DNA of 64,000 nt, from positions 1,612,001 through 1,676,000 of the forward strand of contig MU839827.1 in NCBI GenBank assembly GCA_030411725.1, written 5' to 3'. This DNA is from Echria macrotheca (Eukaryota > Ascomycota > Sordariomycetes > Sordariales > Schizotheciaceae). Every line of letters begins with the position of its first letter. Position 1 is the first letter of the stretch. The notes under the pieces were generated by a model. That model was given only the letters and a program-made list of their open reading frames with translations, made no database searches and was not told the DNA's origin. The position numbers and the translations under genes were made by a program. This document shows, piece by piece, positions 44,553 through 56,127 of the stretch.

Positions 44553-46017
44553 CTAGTACTGACCTCCACTGGATCCCTCACCCGACTGGGGGCCTGACTC
44601 GGGAGGAGGATTCATGTTCTGGGTCTTCTCGATCTTGGGGACGGCACCGAAGCGGTTGTGGCCTTGATCCCACATCTGCCAAACATCAGTATTGACGCTC
44701 CACGCAGAAAGTGAGACACTCACAGCGTAGATCGACTTCAGGAAAGTGTCCCCAAGAATATCAAAGGGGTTCTGGCCGCGAGACTGGACGCCACCGTACC
44801 AGTTCTGCTCGTCAGCTTCGGCAAAGAGCAAATCCTCCTTTTGAATGGTGAACTCCGTTCCACCAACAGCAATGCTGAATTCAGGAAGGTCGTCGGCCGA
44901 GATACTCTTGGGGATCAGATAGCCCTGGTCCTTGTCGCTGTATGTTGCCCCCTTGATCTGCTTGTACAGGGCGTCGCACACCTCGTCGGAGACCAGCGCA
45001 AGCGTCGTTCCGGTGTCAGCAATCGCCTTGTTTCCTGAAAGAGTAATCTTCCTGCCGGCGATGGTGGCACTCTCGCTCGGGAACATCCAGAAGCCTTCCG
45101 AGTTGTCGATATCAGTCCAAGCAATCTCCTGGCCCGAGGCCTTGACGAGATCTTGGTCAATCCAACCAAATGTGTAGAACGACTCCTTTCCCTCGTCACG
45201 GGAACTGTAGAAGCAAGAGGTGAAGAGCTCGGCTTCCTTGGGGATATCTGACTGACTGATCATGTTGGTGACCGGCGTCGGCTGAGGATCAGCCTGACCG
45301 TTGCTCATGATGGTGTTGATCTTGGGGAAGGCAAGTCCCAAGAGGCCATCGCCGCTACCCTCAGAGAATTGCTGAGACATGGTCTTCGCTAACTCGACGG
45401 CTTGATCCTTGATAGAAAGACCGCCGATGGACACAACATCAGTGCCCACATCGCCGGATGCCGAGCTGCCGTCGCCGTATGTGATCTTCCACGTCATTTG
45501 TTTGGCGCTCTTGAACGTCGACGACTTCTTGGGGTCGAAAGCGTTGTGACCGCTCGACGGGGCCTTCGAGGTCTCAGCGGAACGAACCTATGTATTTCTG
45601 TTAGGCAAGAAAACGGCAATGGGTTTCCTAATAGCAGCCTACCCAAAGATCCGCAGATCCCGTGTCAAAGTCCAGCATCATCTTCTGGGCCGGCGTGCCG
45701 ATCGAGACCTCGCAGAGGTACATCGAGTCGTTCTGCTGATCCTCGGCCGTCACTTGTCCGGGTTGTCCATCGGCAGTCTTCTTGACGAGTCCCGAGTAGC
45801 CTCGAGCGCATTTATTCGTGCATTGTTTTGTGGGGAGGTCTCCGACAGGCTTGTTGTAGTACGGTCCGGGCTTGGTCGTCTCGAAGCCAAATCGATTCAA
45901 AAGATAGACGTAGGACTTGGTGCCATGCGGTCGATAGTTCTTGTTGCGGATGGCTTTCACCTTCTGCAGGCCGAGCTCCTGTCGTAGCTTAGCCTGGACT
46001 TGGAAGATCGCCTCCAT
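44553..46017 (-). CDS. pepsin-family (A1) aspartic protease without evident signal peptide
   Basis: This is a two-domain A1 aspartic endopeptidase. Exons 46017-45643, 45587-44724 and 44675-44553 give about 453 aa. Both catalytic motifs are intact: DFDTGSADLWV (residues about 116-126, completed across intron 1) and IADTGTTLALV near 290. The flap sequence WKITYGDGSSASGD is also present. The splice junctions restore LW-V and YAMWDQGHNRFGAVPK, both conserved in the family. Oddly, the N-terminus (MEAIFQVQAKLRQELGLQK) is an amphipathic, charged stretch and not a hydrophobic signal peptide. About 100 residues precede the protease core and include CTNKCARGY. Either the enzyme is intracellular, or a 5' exon encoding a signal is missing from this model. 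The tail is Gly/Ser/Pro-rich without a GPI-type hydrophobic end. Confidence 0.9.
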
Positions 46018-47504
46018 GATGCAGGGAGAGAGTCTCAGTCACAACAACACAAGACTAAGGGGTTCAACACAAGTGTTGGTGTAATGTGCTAAGGGCTTGA
46101 AATAGGGGCAGGGCAAACACCGGGGTCGATGGATGAGGAAGAGGGTACTACGGAAGCCTCCAGAGACCAGCGGAGGGGGAGGAAGGGGTTATTTGTGCCA
46201 GACGGCTCCGTCACCTGGTGAGGGGGGAAACAGCAACTTCGTCACCGTTTGTTGCACCCCTCAACTCGCTTGTTGTCCGACGGCAGTCATACACCAGACC
46301 AGGCAGGGGCGATCTGAACTCTTCCAGTAGTAACTGGACAAATCCGGCCGCAACATGGTGGAGCTGTTGGACAAACCATCGAACCCATGGGATTCATCCC
46401 GAGAAGATTGCCACCCGGAAAACAAGAATGTCTGTTTGCGGAGACAGCCACTGCCTGGCCGTGCTTCGCACTCAGGGGTAACTGGTTGGCTTCCATCGAC
46501 TGCATGTTGACCTCATGCTCGGCCTGTCCCGCCCCAGGCACCGGGGTATGGAGGTTACGTGGTTACCCGGATCAAGATATTGGCAGCTCCTGCTATATCC
46601 CCTGGCTCGCTTGGAAGTACCTGCGTTGTGCCTGCGTGATACAGCCTGTATGGGCTGGGCTGGGGTGTCCCACAACTTCGTTTGACAGGTCCAACTGAAA
46701 GTTGCTTACACCGATATTTCCAACGCAGCTCGTGAGTTTGAATGTTGCTTTCGAGAGTTTGTCGGCCGTTGGCTCCCGCTGATGACGCGGGAGGACCTGC
46801 TTCGGTAGCGGCACGCCAATTAAAGAAACGAGTGGGCTCACACCTAGAGCTGATGTTTCATTTGGCACGCGCACGCTGTTTAGACCAATGGAGGCCAAGC
46901 TGTCACCAATCTTGGCATGTCGTTGTCCGTGCCAAGGAAGCACTCAGGGTGACATCTGGGGCGGCTCTAGGACCCCTGGGAAAACCACCATGCAGCCACG
47001 GCCATGCCAAGGCATCGGACACTGATCTTCAAAGAGCCTCTTGACGCCTCTTCCGCCTGCTGATCCGAAGATCCGACGCAGGGCTCGCCGGGAGCGCTGC
47101 CACGTCAGTTATGACGCCGTCATGTCACCCTCCTGCGTTTGAGGCGTATGGCCTCGAATGATCGTATCGCAGGGGTTGACAAAGGCTTCAGAAAATACGA
47201 TTCAAAGTCTAGCAGGCTGGCTTCTGGCAGTCTTGTTGTTGCTCCCGCTGCCAAAGTTCATCTGAGTATTCCCGTGCATGCTCCCATGCCCCGCACCGGG
47301 ACCTTCATTCGGCTTACGTCCCGAGATGGCCTCTCTCTGCCCGCCAGAACGTGAAACTGTTGGCCGGCAATAACAGCAATGCGGAACGGGGCCATGAAGC
47401 TGACGTAGATACGCCAGCTGCATCCACGGCCGGGCTACCGGTCTGAATCAAGTTGTCCACTCGGCGCCGAGAGTAGCGATAGAGCCCCCGATGGGTGCCC
47501 GGCC
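46018..47504. other. intergenic region aspartic protease/ABZ2
   Basis: The sequence right of 46017 is the upstream region of the protease gene, and that left of 47505 is the 3' flank of ABZ2. No supported gene. The frames present are short and lack family resemblance. Confidence 0.5.
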
Positions 47505-48392
47505 TCACTGGGCGAGCTTGACCCGACCAAACATAAAACCTCTGACGCCGTTGCTAAGCCAGCACTCTTCACCGTCGACCAGCGAGTCTGAGAGAATAAT
47601 ATCCTCGGCAGCCATACCCCTGTACCCGATCGTTAAAAGCGTACTTGGAAATGGTATATCATATCTGTACCTTTCAAGTGCCCACCTACGGCTTGTCCCA
47701 TCTTGCCCGCCGCTGCCGCTTTCAGGGTCAAATGCCTTGCTTACCGCCGGGGTGACCCATCTGCCATCTCTCCAGACATACGGCGTGGTGGTGGACCCCT
47801 CCATGATGGACCCATCGTCACCATTTACGATGAGAACCTCTTTGTTGTCAGAGATACCAATGCGTGCTTGTTGTCTTGCCCTGTCATACATCTCTCGTTT
47901 AGTGGTTTTGAAGTGTGTGTATTCGGAGCGAGATATCCTGAGGTCTGTAACAACAACCTCGTATTCTGGATTCCTGGACGGAAACCGTTCCTCGTCTCCC
48001 TGGCCTGGGAGCACTCCAGGCGGAGGCAGCTCGCGCGGGTAGAGGTTTTGAAGTGGTGTCTCTGGGACGGGGGAAGACATGAAGCCGAGATGGCCGTCTT
48101 GGGAGATGGTCACTCTCACTCGGAGGGGCCTGGTTTGGACGTCGTCCTGAATGTTTTGCAGAATGAACCGAGCAAGTCTATCCAGGCCTTCTTGCCCATC
48201 AAGAGCCGCAATGGCTGCACCCCAACCCCAGTGCTTTGCGGCTCTCAGCATGCGATCCCGGTGGAAATCCAACATGTACAGCGGCGACCGATTCACATAG
48301 TTCCAGGATGCATGGCGGAAGGTGCTATCAGGAACGCCGAGAAGTGCGGTATCGTAGCGTAAAGAAGAGAATAATTGAAACTCGGATGACAT
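47505..48392 (-). CDS. abz2: 4-amino-4-deoxychorismate lyase (class IV aminotransferase fold)
   Basis: This looks like the PLP-dependent lyase that converts aminodeoxychorismate to p-aminobenzoate and pyruvate, the last pABA step of folate synthesis (yeast Abz2). It is a single exon; the ATG at 48392 (MSSEFQLFSSLRYD) is the first in-frame ATG, because the frame upstream opens only at TTG. Length is 295 aa, typical of the family. The likely PLP lysine is in HFKTTKREMYDRAR, corresponding to the KT-x-R block of PabC/Abz2. The segment EVLIVNGDDGSIMEGSTTT carries the E-x-S/T cofactor-phosphate signature. The C-terminus has GYRGMAAEDI and EECWLSNGVRGF, matching class IV enzymes. Other class IV enzymes (branched-chain or D-amino-acid transaminases) are less likely. 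Divergent from TOM70. Confidence 0.82.
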   Translation of the reverse strand: MSSEFQLFSSLRYDTALLGVPDSTFRHASWNYVNRSPLYMLDFHRDRMLRAAKHWGWGAAIAALDGQEGLDRLARFILQNIQDDVQTRPLRVRVTISQDGHLGFMSSPVPETPLQNLYPRELPPPGVLPGQGDEERFPSRNPEYEVVVTDLRISRSEYTHFKTTKREMYDRARQQARIGISDNKEVLIVNGDDGSIMEGSTTTPYVWRDGRWVTPAVSKAFDPESGSGGQDGTSRRWALERYRYDIPFPSTLLTIGYRGMAAEDIILSDSLVDGEECWLSNGVRGFMFGRVKLAQ

Positions 48393-48832
48393 TGTTGAAT
48401 GGTAGGCGTGTATGAAAGTGCGTCCGTAGCGTGCAGGCAAAGTAGGCCTGAGGCAAAGGGTGAGTATTTGGAGCTGTGGATGACGTGATATGCCTGCGGT
48501 GTGTTCTGCGAGTTTGCGGGGAGCGACAGGTCTTGGCTGTCGTAACTGGCGGAGCCTGAGTTTATGCCTCAGGCACTCCAACTTAAGTTATGCCCGAGCT
48601 TGCTCACTGCTCGTCGCTTCTCGGTCTAAACGCGCTAAAAAGCTAGGGAAGTTTTTTTGTCCGCGAGCTCCAGCAACTTTCGCCGCTGGCTTCCATTGCT
48701 TCGAAGCATTGCAACCCACATCCGTCTCGAGGCCAGACAGGATCAACTTAATTCTCTTGCTTTTATCCTTGTCATAGTTTCTGGCATTCTCTTCTATACA
48801 GTCGTTTCATCCTGCCGCCAACCTTCGCAGCC
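48393..48832. promoter_or_regulatory. compact divergent promoter ABZ2/TOM70
   Basis: Only 440 bases separate the two divergent ATGs, so promoters and leaders must be shared or abutting. The TOM70 side (48700-48832) is pyrimidine-rich with several T runs, as in fungal leaders. Individual factor sites cannot be assigned. Confidence 0.6.
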
Positions 48833-50914
48833 ATGGCGCCCGCTGCATTTCCTTCGGTTCCCGAGGTGCCCCAGGCCACGACCGTGACGGTACCTGCGGA
48901 TTCATCCTTCTGGGATCGCATCTCGAACTGGGTGTCCGAAAATAAGGCCATTGTCTATACCATTGCCGGGGTGGCTATTGTCGTTACCGGTGCCGGCGCT
49001 GTTTATTATGTTCGAAGCTCAGGTTCTCAGGTAAGACGATCAACAGTCAAAATGCCCATCCGGACTATCCGATTTGACCTCAGCCCTACGGGTTGCTAAC
49101 GGTGCTCCCGCAACAGGACTCGGAGACCACTCCTAGACCCAGTAAGAAGGAGCGACGAAAACGGAAACAGGCCGAGCGGGAGGCCGAGGCTGCGCAGAAG
49201 GCCGCTGGAGAGGGAAAGACCGCCCCTATAACCATCGTGCCGCCAACCGGGACTCCGCCCGCCGAAAATATTCTCGCCGCCGATGAGATCGATGAGAACA
49301 GCGTGCAACAGCTCACGCCGGCACAGCGGAAGGAACGCGCAGCCCAGTTAAAAGAGGCCGGCAATGTGGCTTACAACGCGAAGAACTTCGATGAGGCGAT
49401 CAAGCTGTACTCAAAGGCCATCATCTGCAAACCGGACCCGGTATACTACTCGAACAGGGCTGCGTGCTACAACGCCATGGGCCAATGGGAGAAGGTCGTC
49501 GAAGATACTACCGCCGCCCTCAACCGGGAGCCGTTGTACGTCAAGGCGTTGAACCGCCGGGCTAATGCCTACGACCACCTGGACATGTACAGCGAGGCGC
49601 TCCTCGACTACACTGCGAGCTGTATCATTGAAGACTTCCGAAATGAAACCAGTGCTCGTTCGGTCGAGACGCTGCTCAAGAAATATGCCGAGTCGAAGGC
49701 CAAAGAGCTTATGAAAACGAGGGAACCGAGACTCCCCAGCGCAACCTTTGTTACCAACTACCTGCAGAGCTTCCGGTCCAAGCCGCGCCCTGAGGGGTTG
49801 GAAGACACGGTGGAGCTCTCGGACGACACTGGAAAGGGCCAACTCCGGCTCGGCCTCAAACACATGGAGGGTCAGACTGGGGCGTCCTACGAACAGGCAG
49901 CAGCAGCATTTGACAAGGCACTGGAACTCGGCGATCTCGGCGAATACGAAGCCCTTGCATACAATATGCGCGGAACATTCCGGTGCCTCAGGGGCAAGCA
50001 TCAAGATGCCCTCGAGGATCTCACCAAGAGCATCGAATTGGATCCCTCCATGACGCAGAGTTATATCAAGCGTGCTAGCATGAATCTTGAGCTCGGTATG
50101 TCGTTATATTACTCTTCCCCGTTTCATCTACTAATATTTGCTAGGGTCTCCAGAGCTGGCTGAGGCGGATTTTGCCAAGGCGCTGGAGCAAAACCCCGAG
50201 GACCCTGATATCTACTATCATAGAGCTCAGCTCCAGTTCATCAAGGGGGCATTCCCCGAGGCAGCCAAGGACTATCAGAAGTCGATCGATCTGGACCGGG
50301 ACTTCATCTTCTCACATATTCAGCTCGGTGTGACGCAGTACAAGATGGGATCGATTGCCTCCTCCATGGCGACATTCAGGCGGTGTATCAAGAGCTTCGA
50401 AAAGACTCCGGATGTATACAACTACTACGGCGAGCTCTTGCTTGACCAATCGAAGTTGCAGGAGGCGATAGAAAAGTTTGATACCGCGATCGAACTGGAG
50501 AAGCAAAGGAACCCGATGAGCATCAATGTGCTTCCACTCATCAACAAGGCCTTGGCCCTTTTCCAGGGAAAGGGAGACTTTGAGGAGTCGAAGAAGCTTT
50601 GCGAGAAAGCACTGATTAGTATGTCCCCGAGCCTGATTCTGTTCGTTCCTGACTAATACGTTTCAGTTGATCCTGAGTGTGATATTGCGGTTGCGACTAT
50701 GGCGCAGCTGCTTTTGCAGCGAGGCAAGGTAACCGAAGCCTTGGAATACTTTGAGCGTGCGGCCAACCTTGCTCGAACCGAGGGGGAGCTCGTGAATGCG
50801 CTGTCGTATGCGGAAGCTACTCGGACGCAGATTCAGGTCCAAGAGAAGTACCCTCAGCTCGCTGCTAAACTCGGAGGGTTGGCCGGGCCGAGCGCGACGA
50901 TGTCGGATGGTTAG
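48833..50914 (+). CDS. tom70: Tom70 mitochondrial import receptor (TPR protein)
   Basis: Tom70 is an outer-membrane receptor that takes Hsp70/Hsp90-bound precursors, especially carrier proteins, to the TOM pore. Four exons are read: 48833-49030, 49117-50095, 50145-50618 and 50667-50914 (about 632 aa). Residues about 38-60 (ending GAGAVYYVRSS) are a single N-terminal membrane anchor. A Lys/Arg/Glu-rich linker (SKKERRKRKQAERE) follows. The clamp-type TPR region begins near residue 125 with LKEAGNVAYNAKNFDEAIKLY and YYSNRAACYNAMGQWEKVVED; the N-x-x-Y and N-x-x-A residues are those that bind chaperone EEVD tails. More TPRs continue to the C-terminus (GSPELAEADFAKALE, QSKLQEAIEKFDTA, GKVTEALEYFERA). 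Length and architecture match the family. All junctions are phase-consistent. Confidence 0.95.
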
Positions 50915-52388
50915 CAGCAATTTGCCCGGGCGTGGGTACGACACTGGTTGCGGCGCCGGGGTTGGAGGCGTCCAACGCGGAGGAAGACGAACTGCTCGCA
51001 TTGCCGCTCCCAGGGTTGTGTGAGATCCCCGTCTTGCTGAGGTTTGGTGATGAGTTGAGATGCGACTTGCTTTACACGGAGGTTGGAGGTCTGTGTTCCT
51101 CGGCGTCCAGAGCGTAGATTGTGGACTTTGGGGGTTCGCACCAGCGATATCGCTATGTTCGGCATGGGGGCAATCGCTCTGTTGAAGGGTGCAATGCATT
51201 TGTACGATGTGTGGGGAAAACGGGGGAGCATGGACGTGGAAGCGCTCTGGAATTCTGGGCTGTGACTAGGAAACACACGCTGTATAAACATATACTAATA
51301 TGAAACCGTTCTCTGTTCTAATGTATTCTGGCGCTGCGAACTTGGGTTTGTGAGTGTGACGTTGGCTGTTTGAACGAATACGGATTCGACGAGGTTTATA
51401 TGGTCTGGGCCGGCCGTGTCTAAAAAAGTTGGACAACTCTATAATGTTTGTTGACAATGCTAAAGACACGCCGGGAAGAGGCTGCGTGAACTTATTTGCT
51501 AGACGTCCATCACAGCAACAAGATCCCGTGCTACACCTCCCTGGTGTCAATCTTGTAGACATACTGAGTGGAAAACCAGGGGGGTGGCGGAAACAAAAAC
51601 AGACGAGAAGATGGACAAAGGAATGGGTCATATGTAGACGAAGTGGTCATGGAGGTTATTCATGTGTTGGTATATAAGTGTATATAGAATATGATCTTGG
51701 AATTTATGATTCGTGTCGTTGTGGATGGATGGTGGATGGTGGATGGAAGGAGGGATGGGAATAACTACCTTAGGTAGGTAGCCATACAAGTACGGAACCG
51801 TACCCAGTCAAATCAGTAACGACAAACACAAGACAACGTAAATAAGTCCAATGAATAGAAATGAACAAATATATAAATCGAAATCCCCTATCCTATCCTA
51901 TCCTACCTGAAAAACACCCCATGCTTTTCTCTCCTATTCTGTTCTGTTTATCCAACATATCAACGACCGGTGACTTGAACTTTTTTTCTTTTTTCCTCTT
52001 CTCTCTTCCTTCCTTCCCTTCATCCATTGCTTTTATCATCCCACTTATCAAGAAAGAGAGAGAGAGCGACACGAGACAAAAAAAAAAGAAAAATCTTCAT
52101 TACGAAATATTCGACGCTGTCATACAGTAGAGAAGTAAAAAAGTAACGAGACCACAAAAAAAAGGCCACCTGAGAAGGCATGACATTCAGAGGTATCTTC
52201 CCAGCCCAATAAAACACCACTGGGCTGCGCAACAAACAACGAAGATGGGGCGTCGTCCGCGCAAATTATCAACTCCACTCCCCATCCTCCCCCGAACAAG
52301 GACTTGCCACATATCTCCCACTCTCTTCGTGTATCCCCCGCCCGAGAAAAACACATTATCCACTTCACATCACATGCTATGCTGTACT
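50915..52388. other. convergent intergenic region TOM70/SSO1
   Basis: Both flanking genes converge here, so it probably holds two 3' UTRs. The AT-rich part carries simple repeats: GGATGGT-type units at 51722-51747, a TAGGTAGGTAG motif near 51771 and CTATC units at about 51885-51906. No supported gene. Confidence 0.5.
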
Positions 52389-53546
52389 CTATTTCGGTGC
52401 TGCGTTGTTCGTAGCATTCCTCGTCAAGGCAACACCCAGACCGACACCGAGAGCAATCGCAATGACAATGAGCACGACGACAAACAGGCACCACCACTTG
52501 AGCTTGCGGCGGCGACGGGCCGAGTCGATGCCCTTGTCGATCTGCGTGTTGGCTTGCTGGAGATCCTGCTTGGTCTGCTCTGCCATCGTAGACACGTTCT
52601 CGACGACGGGCTCCTGGAGGGCCAGCTGCGTCTCGAGACCCTGGAAGAGATCGACCAGCTCCTCGAGCGTGCGCCGGATCTTCTCCATGTCATTGTGCTG
52701 GGCACGCACGTTGCCCAGAACTGCCGAAGCTTGGCCGGAGCGGTTGGTTCGGAGCTAGAGTTAGGTCTTGTTAGCGCCAAGGGTTCTGGCTACATTGGCT
52801 TTAGAGAGGCAAACATACCGCGGTCTGGAAGATGCCCTCATTGCCCCAGTCCGTATCAGCCGCTTGCCGCACCTCGTCCTCGGTCGCCTGGGGGTTGATG
52901 ATTCTGTACTGTCGCGCAATCTGCTCGCGGTAGCGCTCCTTGTACTGGGACTCCTCCTGGATGAACTTCTGGATGGCAGCCTTGAACTCGTTGTTGATAA
53001 TCTCATACTGGCGCTTCTTCAGCCCAAACGTGCCGTCGGTCGTGCGCTCGGCGTCACCTTTAAGCTGCGAGATTTGACTTCGGATCGATGTGTTCTTGAG
53101 CTGCGTCTGCGCCACCAGGTCGTCCAACTGCCGTTGCGCGGATCCGTCGTTGCTCGTTAGCGCCCGCTGGTGGAGTGTCGCGACGTTCTGGATGTTCGTC
53201 CCTAGGCTCTGGATCTCGCCGCGTATGGCCGACACTCGCGACAAAAAGTCCCCCTGAGACAGGACATGGCCGGCCGGTTGCTGTGGTTCTTGCTGTCCGT
53301 ATGGCTGCATCTCGTGTTGCTCCTGTGAGACGCCATAATTAGCCCCTATTCTCAACACTCCAATCTGTCTTTGGCTCCCCGTCCGGTCGCCGCGAGAGTT
53401 GGTGAGCTTCGCTGACCCGAGGCTTACTGATGCGTGGCCGCGCTTCCCGGAGAGAGAGCAAAGACAGGATCCGAGGAACTTACCGGCTGGCCGTAGCCAT
53501 AGCCAGCCTCCGCCGAGGGAGCCTGGTTATAAGGATTGTATGACAT
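52389..53546 (-). CDS. sso1: plasma-membrane t-SNARE, Sso1/syntaxin-1 type
   Basis: This syntaxin pairs with Sec9 and the synaptobrevin Snc for exocytic fusion at the plasma membrane and hyphal tip. Exons 53546-53484, 53322-52819 and 52754-52389 give about 310 aa. The N-terminus (MSYNPYNQAPSAEAGYGYGQP) is short and disordered. A helical Habc region covers about 45-165. The Qa-SNARE motif spans about 208-262, centred on the zero-layer Gln in LVDLFQGLE. A basic RRRRKLKWW segment leads into a C-terminal transmembrane helix at about 278-299, leaving a short luminal tail NATNNAAPK. The first intron is 161 nt, the others shorter. Family length and layout match Sso1 homologues. A paralogous Qa-SNARE is the main alternative. 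Confidence 0.94.
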
Positions 53547-54856
53547 GACTGCTCGTAGAGGTGCTCAATTGATGGGTTTCCAGTGCGGGTTTGGTGGGCG
53601 TTGTCTGGTCTTATTTTTTCGCGCGGATGACACGAGAAGGCAGTGGTGGTCGGGACTTGTTCTTTCGCAGCTTGGCAGGACCTGGGAGATTGACCAGTGC
53701 AGCTGCAGCTGCCTTTCGAAGTTGGTCCGTGGGGCTGGCTGAAAGACCAGGGTCTGGACCAATCGTGGTGGACCAGTCTCCCCTGTCCGGCCTCCAATTC
53801 GCGACCCACTCAAACCCCAATTGGGATTGGATGCGAATGTGCTCGCTGCGGAATCGGTTTTGTTCTTGAGAAAGGCTGCCGGCTCGTCCCCTTCCGCCAA
53901 CACTGATTGTATTTTCCGGATCTCCCGAACCCCGCCAAAGAGCAGCCTGAAGTAAGGCTGGGGGATCTAAAAGAAGAGACAAAGCCGTTACTTCAGAAAA
54001 TGCGGGGGTTTGGAGTTCCAAAGTTGTTTTCCAACTGCAGTTGCTTTCCGAAGACGAGGGCTTATTTACTGCCAGTAATTTCAATGCTCCGATTGGCGAT
54101 GAAGGGCTTATATGCAACTGCGGTGTACACTTGCAAAGGCGCAGTGTTCGCCAAAATGACCAGTCATGGAGCAAGGTGGGGATTCACGTATTCTTGGGTG
54201 TTCGCACTCCCTGAGACCCACAGTTGATGGCGTAAGTTGCGAGGCTGTGAACGCGGATCCGGCTTCAGCAGAGGCAAATCCTTCGCCTTCGTCCAGGATC
54301 ACCGGCTTTTTCAACTATCTCAAGGTGCTAGGACAAGAGGCCGTTCGTTTGTGTTCTTTGCGCCCGAGGCTTTACGAGAGAGGACAAGCATTACATACGC
54401 TGATGAGGGCTCTGGCATTTGAAATGTCACAACCTGGTTGACAGAACTCCCTATTTTGCAGGAAATGCATGTGAGATTGGAAATATCAATCTCGGGTATC
54501 TCTGTTTCCTGCGGTCAAGCTTCCGCTTAGCTAAACATCGATTTCTTCCTCAGCTTATAACAGCCAGGCCAACAATTCTAGCCAGCGGGACGCCTGGCGC
54601 CATCTGAGCGGCAGCATGCTCTTCAGAGCGGATATGATTCTGAGATCCAGTCTATCACGCTCTGCTACAAGACGAGTGAGCGAAGCCGCGGATGATCTGG
54701 CGTCTTGAGACGCTGTTATAAATCGGTTGGGCGAGCGACGGGTGATGCCGGGCACGCTGATGAGGCAACACCACTTGGACGAAGTCTAGGCGAAGAAAGC
54801 TTTACCCTCAGGCTCCCGTGAGCGGTTGAGCGAACCATCGCATTGCCATCGGTTTC
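53547..54856. other. intergenic region SSO1/IMP4
   Basis: Right of 53546 is the SSO1 promoter region, with mixed open frames without ATG-plus-family support (53565-54174 and 53591-54441). The remainder is the 3' flank of IMP4. I see no supported gene. Confidence 0.5.
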
Positions 54857-56023
54857 TCAGAAGTAATTCTTTTTCCGACTGGTACGGGTATACTGGGTCA
54901 AATGCCACTCAACATCCGGGTCCTTTTGGTCGAGAGTGCCCATGGTGATCGAAAACGGCCTCATCGTAAAACGCGGACCGACTTCACTGAGCTCCACGCT
55001 ATCGTATCCCGTTCGAACGTACACGTGGTGCCGGACTTCGATGCAGTCGTCTTGGTTGACGAATGTGATGACACGGTTGCCCTCGTTCTTCTTGGCCGTG
55101 GCGTCGCGTGGGGGGAAGAGATGCTTCAAGATCTTGACAACTCGAAGGCCCTGTCGCCATGTGAGTACGGCTGTTGACCTAAAGTTTTCAGGGGGTCTTA
55201 CCAGTTTGGTCGTGAAATTCTCAAATATCAAGTGTGGGTATGATTCGCTGACCGTCCCCTTCACCGACCGCGGAATGTCCGCTCGGAGGACGACATTATG
55301 TAGAGACGCCATCAGGGTAGGCCCATGTGGCAGATGGCTTTTGAAGTGTTAGCTAGTCGGCAAATCAAGAAATTCAAGTGTCATGAGTCGAGTTCCTACC
55401 CGATAGTAATAGCTGTTGGAGTGCCACTGAAGTCTGTTAGCTAATGAGACTAGCAGCAATGGCCTAAGCACGCACCGATGTTCATGGAGAAGAATGATAT
55501 CGCTGAGCCGTTCGCCAAGAGCTGATCGGACGAGTTCTGGGAGAACAAGATTTCCTCGGTTCAGGCGGATGCCCGTCGGGAAGAGAAGTCGGATTTCCTT
55601 CGAGAATGACATCAATCTCGAACTGGGGTCACGAGAGGTTGTCACAAGTACTCGAGGGTCTAGTTGGACAACCGTCAGTAAAGACTACAAAATCTTGCTT
55701 CGATGGAGATCTGTTGCATACCCACGACACCCGAGAGTTCTGAATACTCGTCGTCAACATCGAGGCCGTCCTCCTGCTTCAGGTCGGCTGACGCATCGTA
55801 GTCGTAGTCCTTCCGCAACTGTTTATCATTCGCAATCTCGGGATCCAATGGCCTTCCTGACGCTAGACTGGCTCGCAGCTTTGCCCTCTTCTCGCTGACT
55901 TCGGCATCGCGCAACTGAAGCGCCTTTCGGTAGAGGTAGTCGCGCCTCTCTCGGGCTTGCTTTCTCTGCGGAGACGGTTAGCATTCTGTCTTGTATTCCT
56001 CGAGCGATGGTACCCACAATCAT
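54857..56023 (-). CDS. imp4: Imp4 U3 snoRNP protein (Brix domain)
   Basis: Imp4 is a Brix-domain component of the U3 snoRNP/SSU processome, needed for 18S rRNA maturation in the nucleolus, with Imp3 and Mpp10. Six exons are read: 56023-56018, 55965-55722, 55659-55476, 55426-55400, 55337-55202 and 55150-54857 (296 aa; yeast is about 290). Exon 1 has only 6 nt (ATG ATT) and exon 4 only 27 nt. They are required because MI-RKQARERRDYLYRKALQ and RGTPTAITIGHLPHGPT, read across the joints, match the family. The Brix core shows VTTSRDPSSRL, RLNRGNLVLPEL, LHEHRGT, YPHLIFENFTT, RVVKILKHLFPP, HHVYVRTGYDSVELSEVGPRF and DVEWHLTQYTRTSRKKNYF. The 51-nt intron before RVVKILKHLF is in frame and stop-free. Divergent from UPF1. 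Confidence 0.95.
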
Positions 56024-56127
56024 GATGTGTTATCGGGGGTTCTGTCAAGTGTTTCCTGGGAAATCTATCGCAAGGTCCGAGGGTAGTTTTGCGGTCGAGA
56101 ATTCACCATAACCTTTGTTGAATTTAC

